Source: Athripsodes cinereus (taxonomy: Eukaryota > Arthropoda > Insecta > Trichoptera > Leptoceridae). From it: a stretch of DNA of 64,000 bases. How positions within the stretch are numbered: the stretch's first letter is position 1; each line of letters opens with the position of its first letter. Shown piece after piece: positions 1 through 10,077 of this stretch. A model generated the notes under the pieces. That model was not told where the DNA came from. It did not search any database and saw only the letters and a list, made by a program, of their open reading frames with translations. Made by a program: the position numbers and the translations under genes. The stretch is taken from assembly GCA_947579605.1 (NCBI GenBank), contig OX388314.1:1-64000 (forward strand). Direction: 5' to 3'.

Positions 1-1786
1 CCTGCGGCACCCCACCACAAGTTTCCATGTCCAGAGCTTGTTGGATCCTGGTTTTGCGATCTGTTAGGTAGTCTATTAATATATTTGTCAGATAAAGGTT
101 TACATTTTTTTCCCTTAACTTGTCTATGATAATTGGCCACGACGCCGTGTTAAAGGCATTTTTGACGTCAACAAGTACTAATACGTTAAACAGTTTTTTT
201 TCTTTTGCTTCTTTTGCCAAAGCCACTACCTTGTTGACTGCGTCCACCGTTGATCTGCCCTTTCTGAACCCAAACTGATTTTCGCTTATGGCATTTTTTT
301 CTTCCAGTTCCCTTGTGAGTCTGTCATTGATTATAGTTTCAAATAATTTGGCCACAACGTTGAGTAGGCATATAGGCCTGTATTTTTTCTGATCACTTGG
401 GTTTTTTCTCGGTTTTTCAATGAGAACGAGTTTTGCGCACTTCCACCTGTTCGGAAATTGGCCTCTCTTAATGAGGTCCCCGAAAAGGGTCTCGAAGTAT
501 TCTGTGTTTTGCGAGACCAATTTTTTTACTGCTTCCGGTGGGATTCCGTCAGGGCCAGGGGACTTTCGTGGTTTTATTCTTTTGAGAGCCCTTGTTAGTT
601 CGGCAGTGCTGACATTTTCCCACTCGCTTTGTGTTTCTGGTCCTTGTTCTTTTTTCATTTCTCTGTCTTTTTTTGTGATAAATAGTTCTTCAAAGACCTT
701 AGTTTTTTTTTCTAAGAGAAGTTCGCATCTTGGGCTAGATATTTGGAGTTGGTTCCTTATAATTTGGTATGCGTCTCCATATATATCTTCATTGAGGTTA
801 TTGCACAGTGAGTCCCATGATTTCCTCTTTGATGTTGCAATCTGTTTTTTCAAGTCTAGTTTTGAATCTTTGTATATTTGGAGCCTGGTTGCTCTGGTTT
901 CATATGTTCTGCTTTTTTGGTACATTTTTCTCAGGCGGTTTGTTTGTGCTATTTTTGCTTGTATTTCTAGGGTCCACCAGAATGGCATTTTGTTTTCTGA
1001 GGTTGCCCTTATCCTCGGTGTACTTTTTCTATATGCGTCTTTCATGGCTATCTCACATATCTCGGCATTCACGTTTTTATCCCTGATGGCTTCTCTGAAG
1101 TAGCGCACCATTTTTTCAGGGTCTGTTATGCCCTGTATGTATTTTGGTCTTTCTTTCTTTGCTGCATGCAGTTTAACCAAAGTGAATTGGTGGTCACTGA
1201 GTGTTGTGTCATCTAGTACTTCCCATGTGAAGCCCTGTTTTGTTGCACCTTCGTCGATTATTGTTAGGTCAATATACGATTGCCCATTTGGTCTGATACA
1301 TGTTGGTTTTTTACCGTCATTTACCAAAACAAGATTGTGTGTGTGCAACCATTCGAGAAGGATCAGTCCTCTCTTGTTAGTGACTTTTCCACCCCAGCTA
1401 GGATGTTTAGCATTTAGATCACCTGTTATTATAACTGATTTGTTTTTTGCGTGTGATTTCATATCCATTTGTATGTCGTGGAGCTGTTTTTCGAAGTCTT
1501 CCTGTGTGCATTTATTTGGGCTTATATACATGCAGTATAAGATCATGTCTCTGATTTCCACGGCCACAGCGCTTTTGAAGGTTCGGTAATCCTCCACTTT
1601 TATGGTTTTGCTTGTGCATATCATCGTGGCTCCACCATCTTCACTTGTGTAGCAGTTTCTTTTGCGGACTATGTTTAAGTTTGGTTCATTTATTGCCACA
1701 AAGTCGCACATTTCCCTTATTGCCACCACTTTTGCCATGTCATGTGCCGCAACGCTTCTGCCGACGTTAATTTGTAAAATGTTCAC
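1..1786 (-). CDS. LINE ORF2: AP-type endonuclease and reverse transcriptase (partial)
   Basis: About 595 codons are open to the window edge. The N-terminal half is an apurinic-type endonuclease, with INVGRS, the acidic motif in INEPN, the metal/phosphate motif TGDLNAKHPSWGG, then YIDLTI and SDHQ. In telomere-targeted R1-clade LINEs this domain nicks the TTAGG/CCTAA target. The reverse transcriptase follows: KSPGPDGIPPEA, YRPICLLNVVAKLFE, QFGFRKGRSTVDAV and the first catalytic aspartate in VLVDVKNAFNTASW. It is cut off at GGVPQ, just before the YADD motif. The frame is open back through the ORF1 stop, with no ATG at the junction (GTG at 1786, first ATG at 1738), so the true start is unresolved. 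The 1786 boundary is set at the ORF1 overlap. Confidence 0.85.
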   Translation of the reverse strand, partial: MNILQINVGRSVAAHDMAKVVAIREMCDFVAINEPNLNIVRKRNCYTSEDGGATMICTSKTIKVEDYRTFKSAVAVEIRDMILYCMYISPNKCTQEDFEKQLHDIQMDMKSHAKNKSVIITGDLNAKHPSWGGKVTNKRGLILLEWLHTHNLVLVNDGKKPTCIRPNGQSYIDLTIIDEGATKQGFTWEVLDDTTLSDHQFTLVKLHAAKKERPKYIQGITDPEKMVRYFREAIRDKNVNAEICEIAMKDAYRKSTPRIRATSENKMPFWWTLEIQAKIAQTNRLRKMYQKSRTYETRATRLQIYKDSKLDLKKQIATSKRKSWDSLCNNLNEDIYGDAYQIIRNQLQISSPRCELLLEKKTKVFEELFITKKDREMKKEQGPETQSEWENVSTAELTRALKRIKPRKSPGPDGIPPEAVKKLVSQNTEYFETLFGDLIKRGQFPNRWKCAKLVLIEKPRKNPSDQKKYRPICLLNVVAKLFETIINDRLTRELEEKNAISENQFGFRKGRSTVDAVNKVVALAKEAKEKKLFNVLVLVDVKNAFNTASWPIIIDKLREKNVNLYLTNILIDYLTDRKTRIQQALDMETCGGVPQ

Positions 1787-3846
1787 GTTTGTAATGCTGT
1801 TTGACGGTCCGTTGTGTTTCGCTCCTTCTTTTGTTTGTGTCTTTTGGCGATTATTTCTTTTTTAAATAGAGGGCAGTTACTACCCCCTGTTGCGTGTCCT
1901 GCTATCTCACATATTGAGCAGAAAGGAGGATTCTCACATTCTTTTGCGCCGTGTCCCTCCTGTCCGCACTTTCTACATAGCTTTGATCTATCTGTTTTTG
2001 TGCACGATAGCGCCTTGTGTCCAAAGTTCCAGCACCGATAGCATTGTTGTATACTTATCCTTTCAGATACTATGCAAGTTGAGAATCCAACTCTAACTCG
2101 TTTTTGTTGTAAGATTCTCTCTCCATCGCCTTTTTCTAGGATTATTGTGCAGGCCTGGTTTGCGTTTCCAATAGGTCTCAGTGATCTGACCTCACATTGG
2201 TCCGGATACGTGATTCCTGCCTCTTGGAGGGATTTCTTAACGTCTTCGGTGTCGGAAGTTGGGTCTATATTTTTCAGGTGAAGTACCTTCTTTCTAATTT
2301 TTGGGAGGACTCTAACCTTGCTGTCACACAAAACATCCTTGATGCTTTCTGAGAGGCTTTTAACATCTTTAGTCGTTGTCAAAAGTATTCCTCCCGATTT
2401 AGTCTTTCTTATGTGGTTTATGTTTTCGACGCCCTCTCTGTTGCACAGACCCTGCTTGAGCCTTCTCGCCACGTCTGCATACGATCCATCGCTTGTTTCG
2501 ATCAGTATTGCGTCTCCTCGCAGTGGTTCCATAGTTTTAATTTGCTTAGGTTCCAAGCTTGAGCCGCGTCCAGTCATTCTTATGCATACTTCGCATTCAG
2601 TCCTCAGGAATACGGCCGCTACCATCTTTCTGAAGACGTGAAGTTTCATTGTCTTCGGGGCCACTATTGTGACGTTCATCGTCCCTGTTCTCAGCGCTGA
2701 CTCTCTCAGTTGGCAAAGAAACTCGTAGATACTGTGATATCCTCCCAGATCCTCCAGGGGAGCCGTCGCGAAAAACACTTTGACGCATCTACTTACGGTT
2801 GTTGACGAGTTTTCACTGTCGAAGGTTGTATTCTGCGCAACGTGCGCATATTCCCCGCCTATGCACTTCGTCTTTCGGCACTCCAGGATTTCTGGATATT
2901 TGTCGAATATTTTATCGCTATCTTTATTGTTTTCCTCATTGCAATGTATGTATGCTAATGTTCCTTTATGTCTCTTTGTTGCTTCTTCTTTCTTGATTTG
3001 TATTTTTCTGAGACTATCTTCAGTCCATTTTTTTTCAGCTTGTTGCATGAACTCTTGGAAGCCCAAATTCTGACACAGATTTGGATCAAATATTTCCTGA
3101 GATTTTATGTATTTGCAATCAGGGCATTCTTTTTGGTCAATGTTTTTATCATTTAGCAGCGCCGCCTCCAGTGTTGCTATTCTTAACTCCTGTTCTGCCA
3201 TTTTTGTAAGAACGTTTTCTTCCTCTACCTTCATCCGTCGTTCTTCGAATTCTTGCCGGTTTATGAGCTGCGTCATCAGTCCAGTCAGTTGAGCAGATAT
3301 ATTCTTTATGTCCTTATGGACGTTTTTATTTGCAGCTACAACTTTTGACAGTTCTTGAATTTTACCTTTTAATTTAGAGAGTTCTTTGTTTCCATCTAGT
3401 CTGTTTTTGTCAACCGGCTCTGCTAGGTTGGGACTTTGGGCAAATTTCCTTTTTTTTGGCTCTCTGTCAGGTTCGGGGTGAGCATTGGCCCCAGTCCGTT
3501 CAGAAACGCTCTCATTTGTCGGTCCTGGCGTCCTCAGTATATTTCTAGTCGTTGATATTCCCGGTGGTGTTCTGTGAATAGAATCCCGACGTGCGAATAC
3601 TCTTTTTTCCTCCTCTATGAGGATTATCTCCTTCTTGGTCTCCTCATCGTAAATCTTTCTATTGTGTCGTTGTTTGCCCTCCCCAGAGTCCGAGGGGCAG
3701 CCCAAAGACACCGAAGTATCCTTGGGGAGGGATTCTCCTCCACCAACGGTGGAGGTACCCTCCTGGGGTACAAAGTCCTTGTTTACAATCGACATTTTTT
3801 TCCACTTTTTTAGCTGTTTCTTTCTGGGACAGCTCCCATAGGACAT
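1783..3846 (-). CDS. LINE ORF1: gag-like nucleic-acid-binding protein
   Basis: 687 residues from ATG at 3846 to TGA at 1783. The N-terminal third is charged and Ser/Pro-rich and likely disordered. Residues about 155-235 are rich in Lys, Glu and Leu with heptad character, suggesting a coiled coil for self-assembly. The C-terminus has three zinc knuckles: two of CX2CX4HX4C form (CYRCWNFGHKALSC and CRKCGQEGHGAKEC) and one CX2CX4HX6C (CSICEIAGHATGGSNC). This layout is typical of ORF1 in R1-clade LINEs, where the protein packages element RNA and, in SART1 of silkworm, localises to telomeres. That localisation is known for the family and not shown here. The length is close to what I recall for SART1 ORF1. 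The stop overlaps the ORF2 frame, which lies in the -1 frame. Confidence 0.85.
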   Translation of the reverse strand: MSYGSCPRKKQLKKWKKMSIVNKDFVPQEGTSTVGGGESLPKDTSVSLGCPSDSGEGKQRHNRKIYDEETKKEIILIEEEKRVFARRDSIHRTPPGISTTRNILRTPGPTNESVSERTGANAHPEPDREPKKRKFAQSPNLAEPVDKNRLDGNKELSKLKGKIQELSKVVAANKNVHKDIKNISAQLTGLMTQLINRQEFEERRMKVEEENVLTKMAEQELRIATLEAALLNDKNIDQKECPDCKYIKSQEIFDPNLCQNLGFQEFMQQAEKKWTEDSLRKIQIKKEEATKRHKGTLAYIHCNEENNKDSDKIFDKYPEILECRKTKCIGGEYAHVAQNTTFDSENSSTTVSRCVKVFFATAPLEDLGGYHSIYEFLCQLRESALRTGTMNVTIVAPKTMKLHVFRKMVAAVFLRTECEVCIRMTGRGSSLEPKQIKTMEPLRGDAILIETSDGSYADVARRLKQGLCNREGVENINHIRKTKSGGILLTTTKDVKSLSESIKDVLCDSKVRVLPKIRKKVLHLKNIDPTSDTEDVKKSLQEAGITYPDQCEVRSLRPIGNANQACTIILEKGDGERILQQKRVRVGFSTCIVSERISIQQCYRCWNFGHKALSCTKTDRSKLCRKCGQEGHGAKECENPPFCSICEIAGHATGGSNCPLFKKEIIAKRHKQKKERNTTDRQTALQT

Positions 3847-4060
3847 GTCTAAAGAGACAATGGCATGTCCATGCCACCTTTTCTGTCGGGGTGGGGTCCC
3901 CTAGGACATGTCTGACTGTAGACTGAAGGCATGCCCATGCCTAGGTTTTGGTTCGCCTCGGGTATTTGATTTCCCCGATACCACACATATCTGTGAAGTT
4001 TTCCCCTATCCACCACCCGGGGAGGCGCCCGATGGGGGACCTTAAAACCCCTCACGGGAA
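3847..4060 (-). other. 5' leader of the SART-like element with a repeated motif
   Basis: GC-rich stretch between the telomere array and the ORF1 start. It holds two imperfect copies of a unit beginning GGACATGTCT and ending in CATGYCCATGCC (3841-3874 and 3904-3941 on the + strand). LINEs of this type carry an internal promoter in the leader, so the repeat may be part of it. That is inference. Confidence 0.5.
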
Positions 4061-7000
4061 CCTAACCTAACCTAACCTAACCTAACCTAACCTAACCTAA
4101 CCTAACCTAACCTAACCTAACCTAACCTAACCTAACCTAACCTAACCTAACCTAACCTAACCTAACCTAACCTAACCTAACCTAACCTAACCTAACCTAA
4201 CCTAACCTAACCTAACCTAACCTAACCTAACCTAACCTAACCTAACCTAACCTAACCTAACCTAACCTAACCTAACCTAACCTAACCTAACCTAACCTAA
4301 CCTAACCTAACCTAACCTAACCTAACCTAACCTAACCTAACCTAACCTAACCTAACCTAACCTAACCTAACCTAACCTAACCTAACCTAACCTAACCTAA
4401 CCTAACCTAACCTAACCTAACCTAACCTAACCTAACCTAACCTAACCTAACCTAACCTAACCTAACCTAACCTAACCTAACCTAACCTAACCTAACCTAA
4501 CCTAACCTAACCTAACCTAACCTAACCTAACCTAACCTAACCTAACCTAACCTAACCTAACCTAACCTAACCTAACCTAACCTAACCTAACCTAACCTAA
4601 CCTAACCTAACCTAACCTAACCTAACCTAACCTAACCTAACCTAACCTAACCTAACCTAACCTAACCTAACCTAACCTAACCTAACCTAACCTAACCTAA
4701 CCTAACCTAACCTAACCTAACCTAACCTAACCTAACCTAACCTAACCTAACCTAACCTAACCTAACCTAACCTAACCTAACCTAACCTAACCTAACCTAA
4801 CCTAACCTAACCTAACCTAACCTAACCTAACCTAACCTAACCTAACCTAACCTAACCTAACCTAACCTAACCTAACCTAACCTAACCTAACCTAACCTAA
4901 CCTAACCTAACCTAACCTAACCTAACCTAACCTAACCTAACCTAACCTAACCTAACCTAACCTAACCTAACCTAACCTAACCTAACCTAACCTAACCTAA
5001 CCTAACCTAACCTAACCTAACCTAACCTAACCTAACCTAACCTAACCTAACCTAACCTAACCTAACCTAACCTAACCTAACCTAACCTAACCTAACCTAA
5101 CCTAACCTAACCTAACCTAACCTAACCTAACCTAACCTAACCTAACCTAACCTAACCTAACCTAACCTAACCTAACCTAACCTAACCTAACCTAACCTAA
5201 CCTAACCTAACCTAACCTAACCTAACCTAACCTAACCTAACCTAACCTAACCTAACCTAACCTAACCTAACCTAACCTAACCTAACCTAACCTAACCTAA
5301 CCTAACCTAACCTAACCTAACCTAACCTAACCTAACCTAACCTAACCTAACCTAACCTAACCTAACCTAACCTAACCTAACCTAACCTAACCTAACCTAA
5401 CCTAACCTAACCTAACCTAACCTAACCTAACCTAACCTAACCTAACCTAACCTAACCTAACCTAACCTAACCTAACCTAACCTAACCTAACCTAACCTAA
5501 CCTAACCTAACCTAACCTAACCTAACCTAACCTAACCTAACCTAACCTAACCTAACCTAACCTAACCTAACCTAACCTAACCTAACCTAACCTAACCTAA
5601 CCTAACCTAACCTAACCTAACCTAACCTAACCTAACCTAACCTAACCTAACCTAACCTAACCTAACCTAACCTAACCTAACCTAACCTAACCTAACCTAA
5701 CCTAACCTAACCTAACCTAACCTAACCTAACCTAACCTAACCTAACCTAACCTAACCTAACCTAACCTAACCTAACCTAACCTAACCTAACCTAACCTAA
5801 CCTAACCTAACCTAACCTAACCTAACCTAACCTAACCTAACCTAACCTAACCTAACCTAACCTAACCTAACCTAACCTAACCTAACCTAACCTAACCTAA
5901 CCTAACCTAACCTAACCTAACCTAACCTAACCTAACCTAACCTAACCTAACCTAACCTAACCTAACCTAACCTAACCTAACCTAACCTAACCTAACCTAA
6001 CCTAACCTAACCTAACCTAACCTAACCTAACCTAACCTAACCTAACCTAACCTAACCTAACCTAACCTAACCTAACCTAACCTAACCTAACCTAACCTAA
6101 CCTAACCTAACCTAACCTAACCTAACCTAACCTAACCTAACCTAACCTAACCTAACCTAACCTAACCTAACCTAACCTAACCTAACCTAACCTAACCTAA
6201 CCTAACCTAACCTAACCTAACCTAACCTAACCTAACCTAACCTAACCTAACCTAACCTAACCTAACCTAACCTAACCTAACCTAACCTAACCTAACCTAA
6301 CCTAACCTAACCTAACCTAACCTAACCTAACCTAACCTAACCTAACCTAACCTAACCTAACCTAACCTAACCTAACCTAACCTAACCTAACCTAACCTAA
6401 CCTAACCTAACCTAACCTAACCTAACCTAACCTAACCTAACCTAACCTAACCTAACCTAACCTAACCTAACCTAACCTAACCTAACCTAACCTAACCTAA
6501 CCTAACCTAACCTAACCTAACCTAACCTAACCTAACCTAACCTAACCTAACCTAACCTAACCTAACCTAACCTAACCTAACCTAACCTAACCTAACCTAA
6601 CCTAACCTAACCTAACCTAACCTAACCTAACCTAACCTAACCTAACCTAACCTAACCTAACCTAACCTAACCTAACCTAACCTAACCTAACCTAACCTAA
6701 CCTAACCTAACCTAACCTAACCTAACCTAACCTAACCTAACCTAACCTAACCTAACCTAACCTAACCTAACCTAACCTAACCTAACCTAACCTAACCTAA
6801 CCTAACCTAACCTAACCTAACCTAACCTAACCTAACCTAACCTAACCTAACCTAACCTAACCTAACCTAACCTAACCTAACCTAACCTAACCTAACCTAA
6901 CCTAACCTAACCTAACCTAACCTAACCTAACCTAACCTAACCTAACCTAACCTAACCTAACCTAACCTAACCTAACCTAACCTAACCTAACCTAACCTAA

Positions 7001-7632
7001 CCTAACCTAACCTAACCTAACCTAACCTAACCTAACCTAACCTAACCTAACCTAACCTAACCTAACCTAACCTAACCTAACCTAACCTAACCTAACCTAA
7101 CCTAACCTAACCTAACCTAACCTAACCTAACCTAACCTAACCTAACCTAACCTAACCTAACCTAACCTAACCTAACCTAACCTAACCTAACCTAACCTAA
7201 CCTAACCTAACCTAACCTAACCTAACCTAACCTAACCTAACCTAACCTAACCTAACCTAACCTAACCTAACCTAACCTAACCTAACCTAACCTAACCTAA
7301 CCTAACCTAACCTAACCTAACCTAACCTAACCTAACCTAACCTAACCTAACCTAACCTAACCTAACCTAACCTAACCTAACCTAACCTAACCTAACCTAA
7401 CCTAACCTAACCTAACCTAACCTAACCTAACCTAACCTAACCTAACCTAACCTAACCTAACCTAACCTAACCTAACCTAACCTAACCTAACCTAACCTAA
7501 CCTAACCTAACCTAACCTAACCTAACCTAACCTAACCTAACCTAACCTAACCTAACCTAACCTAACCTAACCTAACCTAACCTAACCTAACCTAACATAA
7601 CCTAACCTTACCTAACCTAACCTAACCTAACC
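4061..7632 (+). repeat. Telomere repeat array, (CCTAA)n / (TTAGG)n
   Basis: About 714 head-to-tail copies of the 5-bp insect telomere unit. I saw no variant until the last 40 bp, where CCTAACATAA and CCTAACCTTA appear near 7591-7610. The + strand is the C-rich strand, so the G-rich strand runs 3' toward the left, as at a left chromosome end. Both flanks are mobile elements. Confidence 0.98.
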
Positions 7633-7741
7633 GGCACTATATGAGATGGTAGGCCCCACTGTTGTCAAATGTGAGATTTCATAGAAAAAGTAATATTCAC
7701 GAAATTGTTGCCATATGTAGAATTATTTTTTGGTCACCACG

Positions 7742-7805
7742 ATTAATTATTCTGGTTTTATTTTATTTTTGCCGGCAAAAATAAAATAAAACCAGAATAA
7801 TTAAT
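7742..7805. repeat. Perfect palindrome, 32-bp arms
   Basis: The arms meet at GCCGGC (7771-7776) with no loop, and every base pairs from 7742 with 7805 inward. It is the first hairpin of the foldback element. Confidence 0.95.
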
Positions 7806-7829
7806 AACTAATTCGAATAGAAACTTTAA

Positions 7830-7966
7830 GAAATTTGTATTCGAATTAGATTTTATTTTTGCCGGTTTTATTTTATTTTTGCTTATTTTATTTTTGCCGC
7901 AAAAATAAAATAAGCAAAAATAAAATAAAACCGGCAAAAATAAAATCTAATTCGAATACAAATTTC
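7830..7966. repeat. Perfect palindrome, 68-bp arms with 1-nt centre
   Basis: Centred on C7898. The arms pair from 7830 with 7966 inward. I checked the pairing at several points along the arm and found no mismatch. Inside each arm the word TTTTATTTTTGC occurs repeatedly, joined by CCGG or TTA. The next base out (7829/7967) does not pair, but weaker pairing of CTTAA-type sequence continues beyond it. Confidence 0.9.
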
Positions 7967-7976
7967 CTTAAGTTTA

Positions 7977-8021
7977 TATTCGAGGTAGATTTTGTTTTTG
8001 CCTAAAATCTACTTCGAATAC
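7977..8021. repeat. Imperfect hairpin in the foldback element
   Basis: TATTCGAGGTAGATTTT pairs with AAAATCTACTTCGAATA across a short GTTTTTGCCT spacer. It repeats the TTCGAATTAGATTTT theme of the larger palindrome with substitutions, as if the element grew by duplicating one arm module. Confidence 0.75.
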
Positions 8022-8211
8022 AGATTTTCTTAAGTTTATATTTGAATTAGATTTTATTTTTGCCAGTTTTATTTTATTTTTGCAAATAAAAAAAGAAAAA
8101 AATATTTTGCCAAAAAGTCCAAATAATATTATTGTAGCAACAATTTTCCTCCATAGAAAACTATATTTCACAGATATCTCACATTGGGGCCTACCAACTC
8201 AATGAGTTCCA

Positions 8212-8234
8212 CCTAACCTAACCTAACCTAACCT
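8212..8234 (+). repeat. Short telomere-repeat remnant
   Basis: Four and a half CCTAA units between the foldback element and the 5' end of the TRAS-like element. They show that both were inserted into one telomere array. Confidence 0.95.
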
Positions 8235-8776
8235 GTGAAGTGAGTGAAGACGTGTCTCCGGCAAAGAAGCCGGCACCGCTGGAATTGAATTATTTAATAA
8301 ATCCGCGCGAGTTAATATCAAAAAGGTCGTTAGCGCCATTGTATCGCTGATCGTCGTGGAGTGTGGTTGTGTGGAGCCGGAGATCTCTCTCAGTGTTTGT
8401 TTGTTAGTTGTGAACATTCTAATAAACATTTGAGTGCACAGTGAAGGAGGAAAAATTTCCTGAAAATTGTGAAAAAACTGAAAACTTCCTGGACACGTAA
8501 AAAGTCGGAAAAATCGAGGAAAACCCGGAAAATTCTTTTTCAGGATTTTCATGAGTACGTGCTGGACCGATCGTTGATGTCTAATTGACTCAACGTGTTA
8601 CAGTGGTTGCGTGAGTTAAGGAGTAATCGGGAAAAAACCCACTCGTTGAACTCTTTTCATACAAAATTGAAAACACTTCTGTGAATATCACTCTTTTACA
8701 GAATAGTTCTGAGTAAAGCATTGAAGCGCTCATTTTGTTTGTTCTTTTTGTTTCTGACATCGAAATTGAGTAAGAA

Positions 8777-10077
8777 ATGCAGAGAAAGGACTCCATCTCA
8801 TCTGAAGATAGGAGAAACCGCCTGTCCAGCTCCGCGCAAAATTTCAGGGAAACATCACCGAGCAAGAAATCTAGAGCGGTCGCGGAGATGGTGACGGACT
8901 GTGATGGTAATCCTGCGGAAGACAATCGGAGTGGGCAGGAACGTGCTGCGAGAGACTTCAATGGGGAAGCAGCCGCTTTGTATAATTCTGCTCTGGAGTT
9001 ATTGAAGTCATCGGGAAATCTTAGGAGAGATATAAAGGAGGGAATCGAGGATGTCATTAAAAAGTTCAGAAGACTTGTGCAGGACCAGGGCAGCGAGGTC
9101 AATCATCGGGTGCGGCGGGTCGCGAGTGTCGAGCGAAAAATAGACAAGGAAGATCAGAACATCATAATCGAGAAAGTAAAGCAGAATACGGAGGATGCTG
9201 TCAGAGCGATGGAATCAAGGCTAGAGGAAAAGTTGCAGAAAGTACTGCATGAACGTAATGTCATCGAGAGAACTCCTGTGAGCTCGTATGCTTCTGTGGT
9301 GAGGACGGAACCAAGGCATTCACTGGTGGTTGCCTCTATGGACCCCACTAAAAAATCTGAAGATGTGGTGGGGATGGTTAAGAGAAGTCTTAATGTTAAA
9401 AGCTTGGGAGTTGGCATAACACAGGTGAAGCCAATATCTGGACAGAGAGTAATTCTCAGCTGTTCAACGCTCCAGGATGGGACAAAGGTACAGGAAGCAT
9501 TAAAAAACAACAAAGAACTTCATATAAGGGTAGCTCAAAGAAGAAACCCTTATGTTATATTCAAGGGACTGGTTAATGATATAAAAGAGGAAGACTTGAA
9601 CGAGTCAATTAAAACTCAAAACGATGGAATGCATATTAAAGAAGTTATTAAAATTAAGTTCCAAAGGAAATGCAGAAACACCCTTATGGCAGATCTGGTG
9701 TGTCAGGTTGCTCCAGAGACATGGAATATCTTGATGAAAGCGCAAAAAGTCAATATAGGATTTCAGAGGATTGTTGTCTCCGATTTTGTCCCGACAATGC
9801 AGTGCTACAAATGTCTGAGTTGGGCCACCTGCAAAAAAGCTGCAGTGACGAGGCTAGGTGTAATCTGTGCACTGGTCCGCATATGTATAAGGACTGCCCG
9901 AAGAAGATTGAAGAGAATGTGAGGCCCAGATGTGCGAATTGCACAGAAAGAAGGAAGGAGGCGACGGAGCATTACGGTACCAGTAGCGAGTGCTCGGTGA
10001 GAAAGATTATGGAAGAGACCATCAAACGAAGCATTCAATATGGATTAGAAAGATCGTATAATTGTGATGCAGTGTAA
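8777..10077 (+). pseudogene. LINE ORF1 (gag-like), frameshifted
   Basis: Starts at ATG 8777. The first about 345 residues are in one frame: a charged N-terminus, a Lys/Glu-rich coiled-coil-like stretch near residues 100-170, and an RNA-binding-like middle (PYVIFKGLVNDIKEEDL). The zinc-knuckle region begins as MQCYKCLS and is then lost through a one-base shift near 9820. The lost part continues in another frame as GHLQKSCSDEARCNLC, then GPHMYKDC and RPRCANC, to a stop at 10075-10077. The homologous knuckle block in the next frame is good evidence for a one-base deletion, not a real short protein. ORF2 begins 11 nt before this stop, at ATG 10067. Confidence 0.8.

Larger units (their letters stand above)
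1..4060 (-). mobile_element. SART-like telomere-targeted non-LTR retrotransposon, 5' part
   Basis: A LINE reading on the - strand. Its 5' end abuts the telomere repeat at 4060/4061 and its 3' part runs off the left edge. It has a short leader (3847-4060), a gag-like ORF1 (1783-3846) and an overlapping ORF2 with an endonuclease followed by reverse transcriptase (1-1786). Seen from the element, the upstream flank is TTAGG repeat. Known SART and TRAS elements of Lepidoptera sit in telomere repeats in opposite orientations. From recollection of those families, insertion with TTAGG upstream fits SART. I saw no stop codon or frameshift in either ORF, so this copy looks young. Assignment to SART rather than another telomere-targeted R1-clade family is an inference. 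Confidence 0.8.
7633..8211. mobile_element. Foldback element inserted in the telomere array
   Basis: A 579-bp AT-rich insertion flanked by CCTAA repeats on both sides. The ends are imperfect inverted repeats: GGTAGGCCCCA near 7657 followed by ATGTGAGAT, and the reverse complement (ATCTCACAT, TGGGGCCTACC) near 8177-8200. The inside is a chain of palindromes built from the word TTTTATTTTTGC. No coding sequence is visible. A non-autonomous foldback/MITE-type DNA element is the simplest reading. A clear target duplication cannot be told from the telomere repeat itself. Confidence 0.7.

Noticed and set aside
420..3813. Many open frames on the + strand
   Set aside because: They are antisense to the LINE ORF1 and ORF2 on the - strand, which have zinc knuckles and enzyme motifs in the right order; the + strand frames have none.
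4061..7632. Regular short repeats as a possible CRISPR-like or satellite array
   Set aside because: The 5-bp unit is the insect telomere repeat, with no spacers.
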